Source of the DNA: Phycisphaeraceae bacterium
GTDB lineage: Bacteria; Planctomycetota; Phycisphaerae; Phycisphaerales; UBA1924
Assembly: GCA_021297895.1 (NCBI GenBank)
Contig: JAJTHN010000030.1
Coordinates: 1-64,000 of the forward strand
DNA length: 64,000 bases
Reading direction: 5' to 3'
Shown here in pieces: positions 40,182 through 50,800 of the stretch. Made by a program: the position numbers and the translations under genes. Every line of letters begins with the position of its first letter. Position 1 is the first letter of the stretch. The notes under the pieces are model-generated. The model made no database searches and had not been told where the DNA came from. It saw nothing but the letters and a program-made list of their open reading frames with translations.

Positions 40182-40766
40182 ATGACCGCTCCACGCGAAC
40201 GTGCGCTGATCCGACGGATCCTCGCCGGCGAAAAGGCCGCCGCGGAGGAACTCATCAGCCATCACCAGCCCTCGCTCTACGCGTACATGGTCCGTCTGAC
40301 GGGTCGCCCGGAGACCGCCGAGGACGTGACGCAGGAGGCGTTCGTTCGGGCGTTGACGCATCTCGAGCGTTACGACCCACGGTTCAGGTTCTCGACCTGG
40401 CTCTTTACGATCGCCAAGCGGCTCTACGTGAACGCGAACCAGCGTCTTGCCCCGTCTTTCGATACCGAGGTTGTCGCGGGCGCGACGGCCCGCGGCACGT
40501 GGGGCTCGGTGGACTTTGATCGCCTGGAGATCAAGAGTGGGGCGGCCGAGGCGCTGAAGGTGGCGCTGGAAGCCCTGAGCGAGGAGCAGCGCGAGGCGGT
40601 GATTCTGTTCTATCAGTTGAACTGGTCGGTCGAGCAGATCGGCGAGTACATGGACCTGCCCGCGGGCACGGTCAAGAGCCACCTGCACCGTGCACGCAAG
40701 CGCATGAAGGATGCGCTGGAGGCAAGCCGTCAGAACACGGATCGTGTGCGAGAGGCGCTGGCGTGA
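40182..40766 (+). CDS. ECF-type RNA polymerase sigma factor
   Basis: 194 residues from ATG at 40182. Sigma region 2 is clear (HHQPSLYAYMVRLTGRPETA, EDVTQEAFVRALTHLERYDP, FSTWLFTIAKRL). Region 4 follows (ALSEEQREAVILFYQLNWSV, LPAGTVKSHLHRARKRMK). An in-frame extension to 40038 is Ala/Ser-rich and not needed. The last bases overlap the start of the putative anti-sigma gene (GTGA), which predicts translational coupling. The 314-bp upstream region holds a terminator and presumably the promoter, likely autoregulated as is common for ECF factors. Confidence 0.93.
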   Translation: MTAPRERALIRRILAGEKAAAEELISHHQPSLYAYMVRLTGRPETAEDVTQEAFVRALTHLERYDPRFRFSTWLFTIAKRLYVNANQRLAPSFDTEVVAGATARGTWGSVDFDRLEIKSGAAEALKVALEALSEEQREAVILFYQLNWSVEQIGEYMDLPAGTVKSHLHRARKRMKDALEASRQNTDRVREALA

Positions 40767-41476
40767 GCAGTTGGTCGGACGCATATCGGCTTTTTCGTAT
40801 TCCGGGGCTTTGCCGGAAACCCGATCGCTCCGCGATGCTCGAGCGTGAATTGGATGATGCACTCGGCGTACTGCGCGGCCCGCGGATGTCCTGCCCGGAC
40901 ATGACCTCGTCCGTCCTCTCGCGTGTCTGCGAAAAGCGAGCGCTGACTGATTGCCGCGGCGTGCGTCGCCGAGCGATGATTCGCGCCGCGAGCATCGCGG
41001 CGATGGTTGGCGTTGTGTCGTTTGTTGCGGTGGCGGTGTGGCAGTCCCCGTTGCGGCCGCGGCCCGCCGCGCCTCTGTCCAGGGTTGTGCAGACGGCATC
41101 GCTCGATGGCTCCGAGCAGTGGCGAGCCGCGACGGCCCGTCTGATGGCCAATCGGGCGCGGGTCACGGGCGAGCCGGGGGCGATGCCCGAGATGCTCGCC
41201 GGTGCGATGGAGCCGCTGGGTCAGTACCTTGGCGTAACTCTTCCCGCGCCGTCGGACGATATCCGCCGCGCGATGCGTCAGCCGCTGTCGGCTCTGGCAA
41301 CGAGCGTGTCCCCGGCGTCCGGCATGCCATCCGTCGTCCGCGCTGTGGCGAGCCCAGCCGCGGGGATTGAGCGGTTGCTTTCGCGGGTGCAGACTGGGGC
41401 GACGGGCTCGCGTGTGATGCCGACGATTGACGAATCCCTGAGCATCGATAGCAGCGGGTTTGTCTCGCCGCGGTAA
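40763..41476 (+). CDS. Putative anti-sigma factor, single-pass membrane protein
   Basis: 237 residues from a GTG that overlaps the sigma stop codon by four bases. The N-terminal 70 residues are cytoplasmic and contain Cys, Asp and Arg-rich segments (ELDDALGVLRGPRMSCPDMT). One transmembrane helix lies at about 72-93 (AASIAAMVGVVSFVAVAVW). The rest is periplasmic and low in recognisable motifs. There is no standard zinc anti-sigma motif (HxxxCxxC). The assignment rests on position and topology. Confidence 0.7.
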   Translation: MSSWSDAYRLFRIPGLCRKPDRSAMLERELDDALGVLRGPRMSCPDMTSSVLSRVCEKRALTDCRGVRRRAMIRAASIAAMVGVVSFVAVAVWQSPLRPRPAAPLSRVVQTASLDGSEQWRAATARLMANRARVTGEPGAMPEMLAGAMEPLGQYLGVTLPAPSDDIRRAMRQPLSALATSVSPASGMPSVVRAVASPAAGIERLLSRVQTGATGSRVMPTIDESLSIDSSGFVSPR

Positions 41477-41485
41477 CCTTGTTCG

Positions 41486-43252
41486 ATGCCGCGGGGAAGC
41501 TTTGGACACCTCGTGCTCTTTGTTCGTGCCGTCATGGGCGCGACCGCGCCCGTTCTGGCGCTGGTTGTTCTCGCATGCGCGACTCCGGTCCGCGCCTCGG
41601 GCGATCCCGCGATGGATCGTGCCGCGGAACTTGTCCGTCGCCTGCCGCAGTCGTCCGTTCTTGTCGCGTTCACGCCGTCGGGCGAGACGCTCATGGACGA
41701 GGTCGAGCGGCTGATTCCCGCTGGAAATCTCGCCTCGGTCGTTGTTGGTGATCGCACGCTCGCGGCGTGGGCGGCGCTGGCCCGGAAACTCGGCTGGGAG
41801 AAGCGCGACGCCACGCGCAGGCTGATGGGCGGTGTCGCGGTGCTGGTCGTTTACCGCCCGTCGATCGCGAGCCCTGAACTGTCTTGGGCGCTGTTCCTCG
41901 AAGCGACCCCAGAGACCGCGCGGACCATTCACGCGGTTCTCGATGCGCACCCGAGGCAGGTTGTCGGGCGAAGCCCGATCTTTTCGGTCGAGGAGGGCGC
42001 GTTTCTGCTCTCAATCGGGCAGTTGCGCCCGATCGTCGGCGCGAACGACGGCGCAAGCGCGGCCGCGATCACCGGCGGTCGTGGCCGGTTCGTTGTGCTC
42101 GTTCCCGGAGATGAGCCCGCGACTGAGCGGAACGCGAACGCTCCGCGGTTCGCGTCCGCGGATGAGCGGATCGCGGCGATGCTGGCTGTGCTGGAGGGCG
42201 ATGCGGGCGAGTCGCTTCGCTCGACATCCGCGAGCCTGATCCTCCGCGACGCGAGTGTTCATGCCGGAGTCCTCATGCGGGGTGATCGCGTCCCGGTGAT
42301 CCCACCTGCCGCTCCTGGTGGGGCTGTTCGCCGCGGCACGTGGGACGAACTCGGCATGATCTCGCTCTCGTCACACGACGGCGTGCTCAAGGTCGAGGCC
42401 ATGGCCCAGAGCGAGCGATTCGCCGCCGTGCTCTCGGGCGTGCCGGATCTGCGCGCGGACCTGCTGAGCGATGTCGAGCAGCGCCTCGGCGCCGACGCTG
42501 CTCAGGTCAGCGTCCGGCTGCCCGGTGATGCTCAGCGCATCATCGCGCCGCCGCCGATGCTGCCTGCGATGCTGCCGGACCTTCTGCCCGTCTCGAAAGA
42601 GCCAATCGGCCATGTCAGCACGCGCCTGGTCTGGCTTCGCAGCGATGGCGGCGATGTCCCTCGGGTCGCGTTCATGGGCATGGCCCAGAGTCTGGGCGAG
42701 GCCAAGCGAGCGGTCCCGGTCGTCGACGGTCAGGTCGCATCATGGGTCGCGCGGCTGGAACGCGGGGCCAACGGACGAACCGCTCGCGATGCACTCGCGG
42801 GCGTGGCCACGCTCGATCCCGGCGTGCTTCGCGAGGTTGCGATCTCGGTCGGACCCGAGGTGCAGGGCGTTCGACCCGGCGATGCGACGCTCCGCTATCG
42901 CCCGGACCACGCGGGCTGGTGCATCGTGGATCTCGCTTCCGACGGCGTTCCGCAGGACGACGCGGGCCGGCCGCGCGATGCGCTCCGCGTGCTGGGCGAA
43001 ATCGTCGTTCCGGGACAGGCCGCAAACACGGCACCGGGTGCAGCGCCGGAGGTTCGCCGCACGCTGCTGCGGGGCTTCGCCGGGCCGTCGATGGTGCCGC
43101 AGTTGCTCAATGGCGCGATGATGGCGGACCCATCGACGGCGGTGATCTGGCGGCACCTCAAGCGATCGCAGTGGGAGATCTGGCTCGACGACGGAGGCCG
43201 CCTGCGGGCGCTGGTCGAGATGCGATTCGCCGAGGCGCAGCCCGGACGCTGA
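41486..43252 (+). CDS. Exported hypothetical protein of the ECF operon
   Basis: 588 residues starting 9 bp after the anti-sigma gene. The N-terminus carries a signal peptide (hydrophobic stretch [19 protein letters not shown]; an internal Met17 may be the true start). The body alternates beta-type segments such as [20 protein letters not shown] and [16 protein letters not shown]. No known domain was recognised. Arg and Val are abundant. As third gene of the sigma/anti-sigma unit it may be a sensor or the effector of the response. Confidence 0.75.
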   Translation: MPRGSFGHLVLFVRAVMGATAPVLALVVLACATPVRASGDPAMDRAAELVRRLPQSSVLVAFTPSGETLMDEVERLIPAGNLASVVVGDRTLAAWAALARKLGWEKRDATRRLMGGVAVLVVYRPSIASPELSWALFLEATPETARTIHAVLDAHPRQVVGRSPIFSVEEGAFLLSIGQLRPIVGANDGASAAAITGGRGRFVVLVPGDEPATERNANAPRFASADERIAAMLAVLEGDAGESLRSTSASLILRDASVHAGVLMRGDRVPVIPPAAPGGAVRRGTWDELGMISLSSHDGVLKVEAMAQSERFAAVLSGVPDLRADLLSDVEQRLGADAAQVSVRLPGDAQRIIAPPPMLPAMLPDLLPVSKEPIGHVSTRLVWLRSDGGDVPRVAFMGMAQSLGEAKRAVPVVDGQVASWVARLERGANGRTARDALAGVATLDPGVLREVAISVGPEVQGVRPGDATLRYRPDHAGWCIVDLASDGVPQDDAGRPRDALRVLGEIVVPGQAANTAPGAAPEVRRTLLRGFAGPSMVPQLLNGAMMADPSTAVIWRHLKRSQWEIWLDDGGRLRALVEMRFAEAQPGR

Positions 43253-43473
43253 CGCGTCGTTCCGGCGGATCGGTGAGGGCGAGCGGTGCGAAATCGGGCC
43301 GCCTCGGGCCTATCCTCTCTGCGTTCGCGGCAGGTACGGGATCGTCACAGGCCGATTGGCCCGTCGATTCTGCGTCTTGGCCGAGCAAATGCCGTCCAAA
43401 GCCTGTCCATTTCCCTGATAGATCCCGCACAGGTCCGAAGGTCGACTTCGGAGCGCCGCCCGAGTTCACGCCC

Positions 43474-45378
<1,905 letters not shown>

Positions 45379-45390
45379 TCGCCGCCGGGC

Positions 45391-47334
45391 TCAGGCCGCG
45401 ATCGCGGCCTGGTTCTCTGGAGCGGGATCGCTCGAGTCGGAAGGGCTGGCATCTGCCGCGGGTGTCACCTTCATCAGGGCCTCGTGCAGCCACTCGTCGA
45501 GCACCTGCTGCGACTCGGCGGGTATCTGCGTGAAGCGGTACCCCGCGACCGTGCCCAGTCGCGATACGCGCTTGGTCCACTGCACACACCCGCGTACCGC
45601 GGCCGTCCGCCCCGACTGATCGGAGATGACGAACTCGATCTCCGAGCCCAACGCCGGCAGCTCGCGCCGCCCGAGCACGATCCGAGCGCCGCTCGCGGAG
45701 AGGTCCGCGACGGTGCCGAGGTTCGAGTCCAGTCCCGGGATGACGAATCGGTCGAACTCGCGACGCGTGATCTTGTAGCGCTTGACGAACTCGAGGATCT
45801 TCTCGCTCTGGCCGGAGACCTCCGCCGCGGCGAGCATCGACTGATCGCCGTCATTGGTGCTCAGGGTGCAGGCCTGTGTTGCCTCGGTGATTTCATCGCG
45901 GATGCTGTTGATCGCCGACGCCTGCGCGACGGACTTTGCCCGCAGCGCCTCGGTGAGCGTTGCGACGTGGTCGAAGGCGCCGATGATCTGATTGAGCCGG
46001 TCGCTGGCCGATCGTGTCGCATCGGCGCTGGCGTGGGATCGGCTCACCCCTTCGTTGATCGTCTGCACCGTCGAGTCCATCGCGTTGCTGATCGACGAAA
46101 TCGACGCGGAGATCTCGCTGGTGATCGATGTCGTTCGCTCGGCGAGCTTGCGGACTTCATCGGCAACGACCGCGAATCCCCGGCCGTGTGTGCCGGCCCG
46201 GGCCGCCTCGATCGCCGCGTTCAGCGCCAGCAGGTTCGTCTGGTCGGCGATGTCCACGATCGAAGCGAGCAGGGACTTGATGCTCTCGGTGTGCTCCTGA
46301 AGTTTCTTCACGCGGTCGGCAGCGTCGGCGATCTGGTGGCTGGTCTCGGCGACGCCCCCGGTCACCAGGGTCAGTGCCTCAGTCCCCGCCTTCGCATCGT
46401 CGCGGGCCTTCTGGGCCTCGGTGCTCATGTGCACGACGCTCTCGGAAACGTCCTGGGCGCAGCTGTTCACCTCGTCCATCGCCGAGGAGACGATCTGCAG
46501 CCGGTTCTGCTGCTCAAAGAGCATGCCGCTGAGCCTGTTGGTCGTGTCGGCGATCATCGCGCCGGCCGCCGCGACGTTCACGCCGCGTGTGCCTAGTTCG
46601 GTCGCGAATTCGCGAGTCCGATCGTTGATGTTCCGGAGCGACTCGGCGAGCCTGGAGAGTTCGTCGTTCGCCGCGTCGCGCTCCTCGATGATGAACAGAT
46701 TGCCCTTGGCGATCTGATCGGCCATGCGGACCATTTTGCGCACGCGCACGTTGATCGACCGAACGAGGAGCCAGCCCGCCAGCAGCGATGTCAGGCCCAT
46801 GACGCCCGCGCCCGCGTAGGGCGCCGTCCACACCCGTTGCTCCTGCACGCTCACGGACCCGAGCCTCGTCATGATCATGTCTTCGATTGTGACCAGCCCC
46901 GCGGCGGAGTTCTCCGCGAGCACATTCAGCGGACCGGACTCCAGCGCGCCGACGCCCCGGAGCAGCGCCGTGTGCTCGTTCTGCCAGGTTCCCAGCGAGT
47001 CGAGCGCCGCGACCGACGCGTACTGCTCGCTGTCTCGGATCGACTCGAGGATCTCTCCGCTCCGAAAAAGAGCCGCGTCCAGCTCGGCGAGAGCCGCTCG
47101 GGTGTCGGCGGGTATCTCTCCGCTCGACGCCGACGCGGCCTTCCGCGTAAGGACAGCCGCGGTTCGATGAACGTTCGCCACCTGCACCTTCAGCGGCAGC
47201 AGCGTGTTGGCGATCGAGGCGCGCTCGGCACTCAGTTGATGGACCGCGGCTCCAATCAGCGTCCAAGCTGCCAGTGCCGTCAACGACACGACGCCGAGCG
47301 TCGCGGCGATCTTTGTTCCGAGTGTGAGTTTCAT
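45391..47334 (-). CDS. Methyl-accepting chemotaxis protein with C-terminal PilZ domain
   Basis: 647 residues. Transmembrane helices lie at about 8-30 and 180-200 and bracket a helical periplasmic sensor region. A HAMP domain follows ([20 protein letters not shown]). The signalling hairpin is complete ([38 protein letters not shown]). After it comes a PilZ domain: [10 protein letters not shown] as the RxxxR-type element and DLSASGARI as the (D/N)xSxxG element. PilZ binds cyclic-di-GMP, so the receptor probably couples c-di-GMP to the CheA pathway. No che genes are here. A 20-bp palindrome covers the stop codon. Confidence 0.9.
   Translation of the reverse strand: MKLTLGTKIAATLGVVSLTALAAWTLIGAAVHQLSAERASIANTLLPLKVQVANVHRTAAVLTRKAASASSGEIPADTRAALAELDAALFRSGEILESIRDSEQYASVAALDSLGTWQNEHTALLRGVGALESGPLNVLAENSAAGLVTIEDMIMTRLGSVSVQEQRVWTAPYAGAGVMGLTSLLAGWLLVRSINVRVRKMVRMADQIAKGNLFIIEERDAANDELSRLAESLRNINDRTREFATELGTRGVNVAAAGAMIADTTNRLSGMLFEQQNRLQIVSSAMDEVNSCAQDVSESVVHMSTEAQKARDDAKAGTEALTLVTGGVAETSHQIADAADRVKKLQEHTESIKSLLASIVDIADQTNLLALNAAIEAARAGTHGRGFAVVADEVRKLAERTTSITSEISASISSISNAMDSTVQTINEGVSRSHASADATRSASDRLNQIIGAFDHVATLTEALRAKSVAQASAINSIRDEITEATQACTLSTNDGDQSMLAAAEVSGQSEKILEFVKRYKITRREFDRFVIPGLDSNLGTVADLSASGARIVLGRRELPALGSEIEFVISDQSGRTAAVRGCVQWTKRVSRLGTVAGYRFTQIPAESQQVLDEWLHEALMKVTPAADASPSDSSDPAPENQAAIAA
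45392..45411. repeat. Perfect 20-bp palindrome with GCGATCGC core
   Basis: caggccgcgatcgcggcctg reads the same on both strands. It covers the end of the chemoreceptor gene and is 13 bp after the typA stop. It could form a hairpin in either transcript, but no T-tract follows on either side. Confidence 0.9.
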
Positions 47335-47585
47335 GCGTGTCCGCGGATTGCCCGCGCTTCTCAAGCTCCGGATTCATCGCCCAACTCGGGTTGCCGCTGT
47401 GCCGCCGCGGCGTGGGGTAACCCCGAATGCACTTCCAGAGGTGGGTGGCGGAGGCGAAAGTTGGGCCCTTTGAGTTAAGCATGATCATGTATCGTCGCCC
47501 AATCTCGGTCCTTGCCCTTGCCGGCTCCGATGGACTCTCAACGCGGCTATGCCTATAAGTCCCTCCCGCTGCAACCCGGGCTATC

Positions 47586-47624
47586 TCAAAGCCGGGCCCT
47601 TCGGCCCCCCCGCGAGCGCGATGT
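47586..47624 (+). promoter_or_regulatory. Candidate structured leader upstream of rplU
   Basis: Within the 120 nt before rplU the sequence can pair in two ways: agccgg with ccgggct just upstream, or gggcc with ggccc around a cttc loop (about 47596-47610). Alternative stems next to a ribosomal-protein start are typical of autogenous leaders, but no known motif was matched. Confidence 0.3.
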
Positions 47625-47634
47625 GGAGTTTCCC

Positions 47635-47961
47635 ATGTACGCAGTGATTTCTGAAGGCGGCGGCCAGCGTCTGGTCCGCAAGGACGAGGTTGTTCTCATC
47701 GACTTGATCGATGAGGGCTTGGCCAAGCCGGGTAAGCAGGTCAAGTTCGACAAGGTTCTGGTGCTCGGCCAGGACAAGGGCGACGCGAAGGTCGGCCAGC
47801 CCTATGTCGCCGGTGCGACGGTGACCGCCGAGGTCGTCGAGGGCCTGGTCAAGGGCGACAAGATCTACATCCACAAGTATCGCCGCCGCAAGGGCTATCG
47901 CCGCAAGACCGGCCACCGCCAGCGCTACACGAGCGTGAAGATCACGGCGATCAACGGCTGA
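47635..47961 (+). CDS. rplU: 50S ribosomal protein L21
   Basis: 108 residues, start ATG at 47635 with GGAG upstream. Family motifs: MYAVISEGGGQRLVRKDEV, KVLVLGQDKGDAKVGQPYV, KIYIHKYRRRKGYRRKTGHR and QRYTSVKI. It binds 23S rRNA in the large subunit. In most bacteria rpmA (L27) follows, but here a terminator follows immediately and no rpmA is in the window. Confidence 0.96.
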   Translation: MYAVISEGGGQRLVRKDEVVLIDLIDEGLAKPGKQVKFDKVLVLGQDKGDAKVGQPYVAGATVTAEVVEGLVKGDKIYIHKYRRRKGYRRKTGHRQRYTSVKITAING

Positions 47962-47995
47962 TCGGCGCGGTCGGGGCAATTCGTCGATGTGCATC

Positions 47996-48020
47996 AAGGG
48001 GCTGCTCGCGGCCCCTTTTT
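47996..48020 (+). terminator. Intrinsic terminator of rplU
   Basis: Stem aaggggc (47996-48002) with gcccctt (48011-48017), followed by a T-run to 48020. It is 34 bp after the stop codon and leaves rplU as a monocistronic unit. Confidence 0.8.
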
Positions 48021-48073
48021 CATTTGTCACGGTCCCGGCCCCCGTGAGGAGCCGCTCTGCGCGCTGATCACCG

Positions 48074-48595
48074 TCAGCTCTTGACGCGAACGAACGTGCC
48101 GCGCTCTCGGTCCTTGATCACGCCCGGGAACGCGATTGCTCGACCGTGTGCCGCGGCGTAAACGCCCGGCGCGAGCACGCCGGTGCTGAAGATCGCCTCG
48201 GTGAGGTTCTGCAGCGCGTCGGTGCGAGTCATCTCGAACGGTCGCATCGCTCCGGTGAGCACAACGGGCACAACGGGCCGCAGTGTCGCGTGAAGCAGTT
48301 CGCCGGTGACGCAGAGCGTGTCGGTGCCATGCAGAATGACCACGCCGGCGCAGAGCGCCCCGGAAGTCGTCGCGCCGGCGGCGACCACCGCTCCGCTGAT
48401 CCGCGCGCGGTCCTCATCGGTCATGAGCAGGCTGTCCTTGCTCATGAGCTCGATGATGCTCACGCTCGTGTCCTCCAGGCGGATTCGCCGCAGCATGCGC
48501 CGGACGATCGAGCGGCGGTTGTCGAGCGAGCCGGTCTGCTCGTCGTAGGTCTTTTCGATGGTTCCGCCGGTGGTGATGAGCGTGATGGATCGCAT
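48074..48595 (-). CDS. Single-domain asparaginase-like protein
   Basis: 173 residues against about 330 for a normal L-asparaginase. The N-terminal catalytic domain is present: TTGGTIEKTY (Thr12) and HGTDT (Thr91-Asp92) plus VVLTGAMRP. The C-terminal domain is missing, and the protein ends naturally with FVRVKS. Such short forms exist as a separate family; amidase activity would need assembly into oligomers. It is the last gene on the minus strand of a set that includes a Nudix gene and a small membrane protein. Confidence 0.82.
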   Translation of the reverse strand: MRSITLITTGGTIEKTYDEQTGSLDNRRSIVRRMLRRIRLEDTSVSIIELMSKDSLLMTDEDRARISGAVVAAGATTSGALCAGVVILHGTDTLCVTGELLHATLRPVVPVVLTGAMRPFEMTRTDALQNLTEAIFSTGVLAPGVYAAAHGRAIAFPGVIKDRERGTFVRVKS

Positions 48596-48624
48596 GGGCG
48601 TGGTCCGTGGGTGAGGCGGGGGCG

Positions 48625-48867
48625 TTAATCGTGGCCGCGACGATCGGACTCGATGTCGGACTTTCGGACGACGATGACGCGTCCTTTATCGCCGCCCCGC
48701 CGTGTGCGATCCGGGCGCAAGCCGTACTGGCGACGCCAGAAGAAGAACACGACGACGAAGAGCAGGGCAACGAACGACGTGACGCCGACGGCGATGAGGA
48801 TGTTGGTCTGGTCCATGGCGAGCCAGAGCGGGATCGGCGCGGATTGCTGGATGTTGTCGCGGTGCAT
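48625..48867 (-). CDS. Small single-pass membrane protein
   Basis: 80 residues from ATG at 48867; an internal ATG at 48816 would give 63 residues. One strong transmembrane helix (NILIAVGVTSFVALLFVVVFFFW) is followed by a basic tail rich in Arg (WRRQYGLRPDRTRRGGDKGR). The topology is N-out, C-in by the positive-inside rule. It is 12 bp downstream of the Nudix gene and 29 bp upstream of the asparaginase gene, so it sits in the same transcript. Function unknown. Confidence 0.6.
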   Translation of the reverse strand: MHRDNIQQSAPIPLWLAMDQTNILIAVGVTSFVALLFVVVFFFWRRQYGLRPDRTRRGGDKGRVIVVRKSDIESDRRGHD

Positions 48868-48879
48868 CGGTGGTGGTGC

Positions 48880-49467
48880 TCAGTGGCTCTCATCGCGGAG
48901 GTGCCCTTGGCGCGCGGCCATCATGAGCGCGACCATGGACTTTCCATCGCGGAGTTCGCCGGTCTGGAGCATCGAGAGCGCGACGCCGGCCGGGACGACT
49001 CTGACTTCGATGTCCTCGTCTTCTTCGAGATGCTGGCCGACGTGCGTCAGTTCGGTGGCGAGGAACGCGTGCATCACTTCGTCGCTCAGGCCGGGCGAGG
49101 TGTGAAACGTCGCGATCGGCGTGAGGCGACCCGGCTTGTAGCCCGTTTCCTCGATCAGTTCGCGGGCGGCGCAGATCGCGGGATCCTCGGCCGTGCCGTC
49201 GGCTTTGCGGTCGATCGTGCCCGCGCAGAGTTCCCACGACATCTGGTCCAGCGATGCGCGGTACACGCGGATGAGGACGACCTCCTGACCCGTTGCCGAC
49301 TCGATGACCGGCACGATGACAACCGCGCCCGGGTGCTTGACGTACTGGCGTGTGTGCGTTTTGCCCGAGCCGCCGCGGACTTCGATCTGTTCATAGGCGA
49401 ACTTGCGGCCGATGTGCAGCGTTGTCCGCGAGACGATGCCGGGGGTTGACCTGCTCGTGCTGCTCAT
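48880..49467 (-). CDS. Nudix hydrolase, ADP-ribose pyrophosphatase-like
   Basis: 195 residues. The Nudix helix AARELIEETGY with the preceding AGTID is visible at about residues 81-112; five extra residues (RKADG) lie between the conserved Gly and the Glu. Upstream VVIVPVIE and QMSWELCAGTID match the ADP-ribose diphosphatase branch, which hydrolyses ADP-ribose to AMP and ribose-5-phosphate. Substrate assignment is by resemblance only. It leads the minus-strand group that contains the small membrane protein and the asparaginase-like gene. Confidence 0.85.
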   Translation of the reverse strand: MSSTSRSTPGIVSRTTLHIGRKFAYEQIEVRGGSGKTHTRQYVKHPGAVVIVPVIESATGQEVVLIRVYRASLDQMSWELCAGTIDRKADGTAEDPAICAARELIEETGYKPGRLTPIATFHTSPGLSDEVMHAFLATELTHVGQHLEEDEDIEVRVVPAGVALSMLQTGELRDGKSMVALMMAARQGHLRDESH

Positions 49468-49488
49468 TCGAGAACGCTCCGTCTGGGC

Positions 49489-50697
49489 TCAGTTGGTCGG
49501 TGCGGGCGTGGAGGTCGGCGCGGGCGCGACCGGGGTGGCGGGGACTGCTGCTGGGGGCTCATCGCCGCTGATGATCAGCGGCAAACGCGGGCCTCGCGCG
49601 GCCTCGGGCATGAGTTCGCGGGCTTTGGTGACGACCAGTTCCCATTGCAGCGCGGGGCCGGGGTCGGCCTTGTCACTCTGGATGTGATAGTGCCCGATCA
49701 CGCCGCGGAAGGTGCGCAGGTCCGAGTCGTCCAGTACGTGAGGCACGACCTGACCATCCGGCCCGCGCGGATAGTCGGCAGGCATGTTCGGGAAGATGGT
49801 GCACAGCGCCGCGGTCAGGCGGATGAGCGAGTCGTACTGCTCGGGCGTGAGGTCGTACTGGGTCCGCTCTTTGCCCTGAACCACGCCGCGGACGGGCTCG
49901 GGGCGAATCGGTCTGCCGACGAAGTTGGCAGTGCGCACGCCGCCATCGCCGAGGGTCTCGGGAATGGTGATGCGTACTCCGCCCCGTGCGTCGGTCGTGT
50001 ACCACTGCGCGAGCGGGCTGCGTTCGCCATCGGCATACGCGCCCATGTTGGCGATTTCGACACCCACGGAACGGTCGTTGCTCGTCGTCGCGTGGAAGGC
50101 ACGCTCCTTCAGATCGAGGGTCTGGTAGATCGTGCCGTCGATATCGATCATGAAGTGGACGCTCAACCCGCGGACATCGTGAAGGATGCGGAAGCACTGC
50201 TTGCTCACGCCGCAAACGTCGTAGTGCAGGACGAACTGGTCGACAACGCGCTGCAGGCCGGGAAGGTCCCACCCGCCGCCGCGATACTTGCTGATCTCCG
50301 TATCGGAGAGCTGGCCCGCGCCGTGATACGCGGCGGGCTGCTTGTCACTGATGCGGAAGAAACGTGGCGAGTAGCGCGCGGGGTCACGGTTGGAAGCCTT
50401 GAGCGATTCCCAGCTCGATCGCCCGAGCGGACCGAAGCGGTTCTCGACGCGATACGCGTCGTATCCCCCCGGGTCCGTCCAGAGCACCACCGGCGCGCCG
50501 ACGTGGAACAACTGGCCCGCGACCATGATCTCCTGCCCCGCGCGGCCGAAGCCCTCGGATCCCGATTGCGCGGCCAGCGGTGCGCCCGGGTGAAGATCGG
50601 CCCGTCGGGGCGTGCTGCAGCCGGTGAGCGTGCAGAGAACGCCCGCCAGAAGCATGGTCAAACCGGCGCAAACAGGCGATACGGACGAGGTCAGCAT
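49489..50697 (-). CDS. N-acetylmuramoyl-L-alanine amidase lipoprotein (Ami_2/PGRP type)
   Basis: 402 residues. Lipobox LTGC (Cys27). The zinc amidase fold is marked by QFVLHYDVCG (first His), RAFHATTSNDRSVGVEIANM and GHYHIQSDKADPG (His and Asp ligands). Such enzymes cut the bond between muramic acid and the stem peptide, in cell-wall turnover or recycling. The domain carries a large insertion between the second and third motifs. The C-terminal tail is Pro/Thr-rich. It is divergent from the serine-hydrolase gene at 50801. Confidence 0.88.
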   Translation of the reverse strand: MLTSSVSPVCAGLTMLLAGVLCTLTGCSTPRRADLHPGAPLAAQSGSEGFGRAGQEIMVAGQLFHVGAPVVLWTDPGGYDAYRVENRFGPLGRSSWESLKASNRDPARYSPRFFRISDKQPAAYHGAGQLSDTEISKYRGGGWDLPGLQRVVDQFVLHYDVCGVSKQCFRILHDVRGLSVHFMIDIDGTIYQTLDLKERAFHATTSNDRSVGVEIANMGAYADGERSPLAQWYTTDARGGVRITIPETLGDGGVRTANFVGRPIRPEPVRGVVQGKERTQYDLTPEQYDSLIRLTAALCTIFPNMPADYPRGPDGQVVPHVLDDSDLRTFRGVIGHYHIQSDKADPGPALQWELVVTKARELMPEAARGPRLPLIISGDEPPAAVPATPVAPAPTSTPAPTN

Positions 50698-50800
50698 GAC
50701 TCATGCTAAGGCCCCAAGATGCCCGGCGGGACTCGGGCGATGTCGGACCGGGTGTGGCCCGACGCGCCGCCGTCGCCGCGCACGCGACCTACAACGTGGT

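Noticed and set aside
42742-43473. Extending typA upstream in frame to 42742
   Set aside because: The added translation is Arg/Gly-rich, overlaps the preceding gene in another frame, and typA homologues begin at the ATG at 43474.
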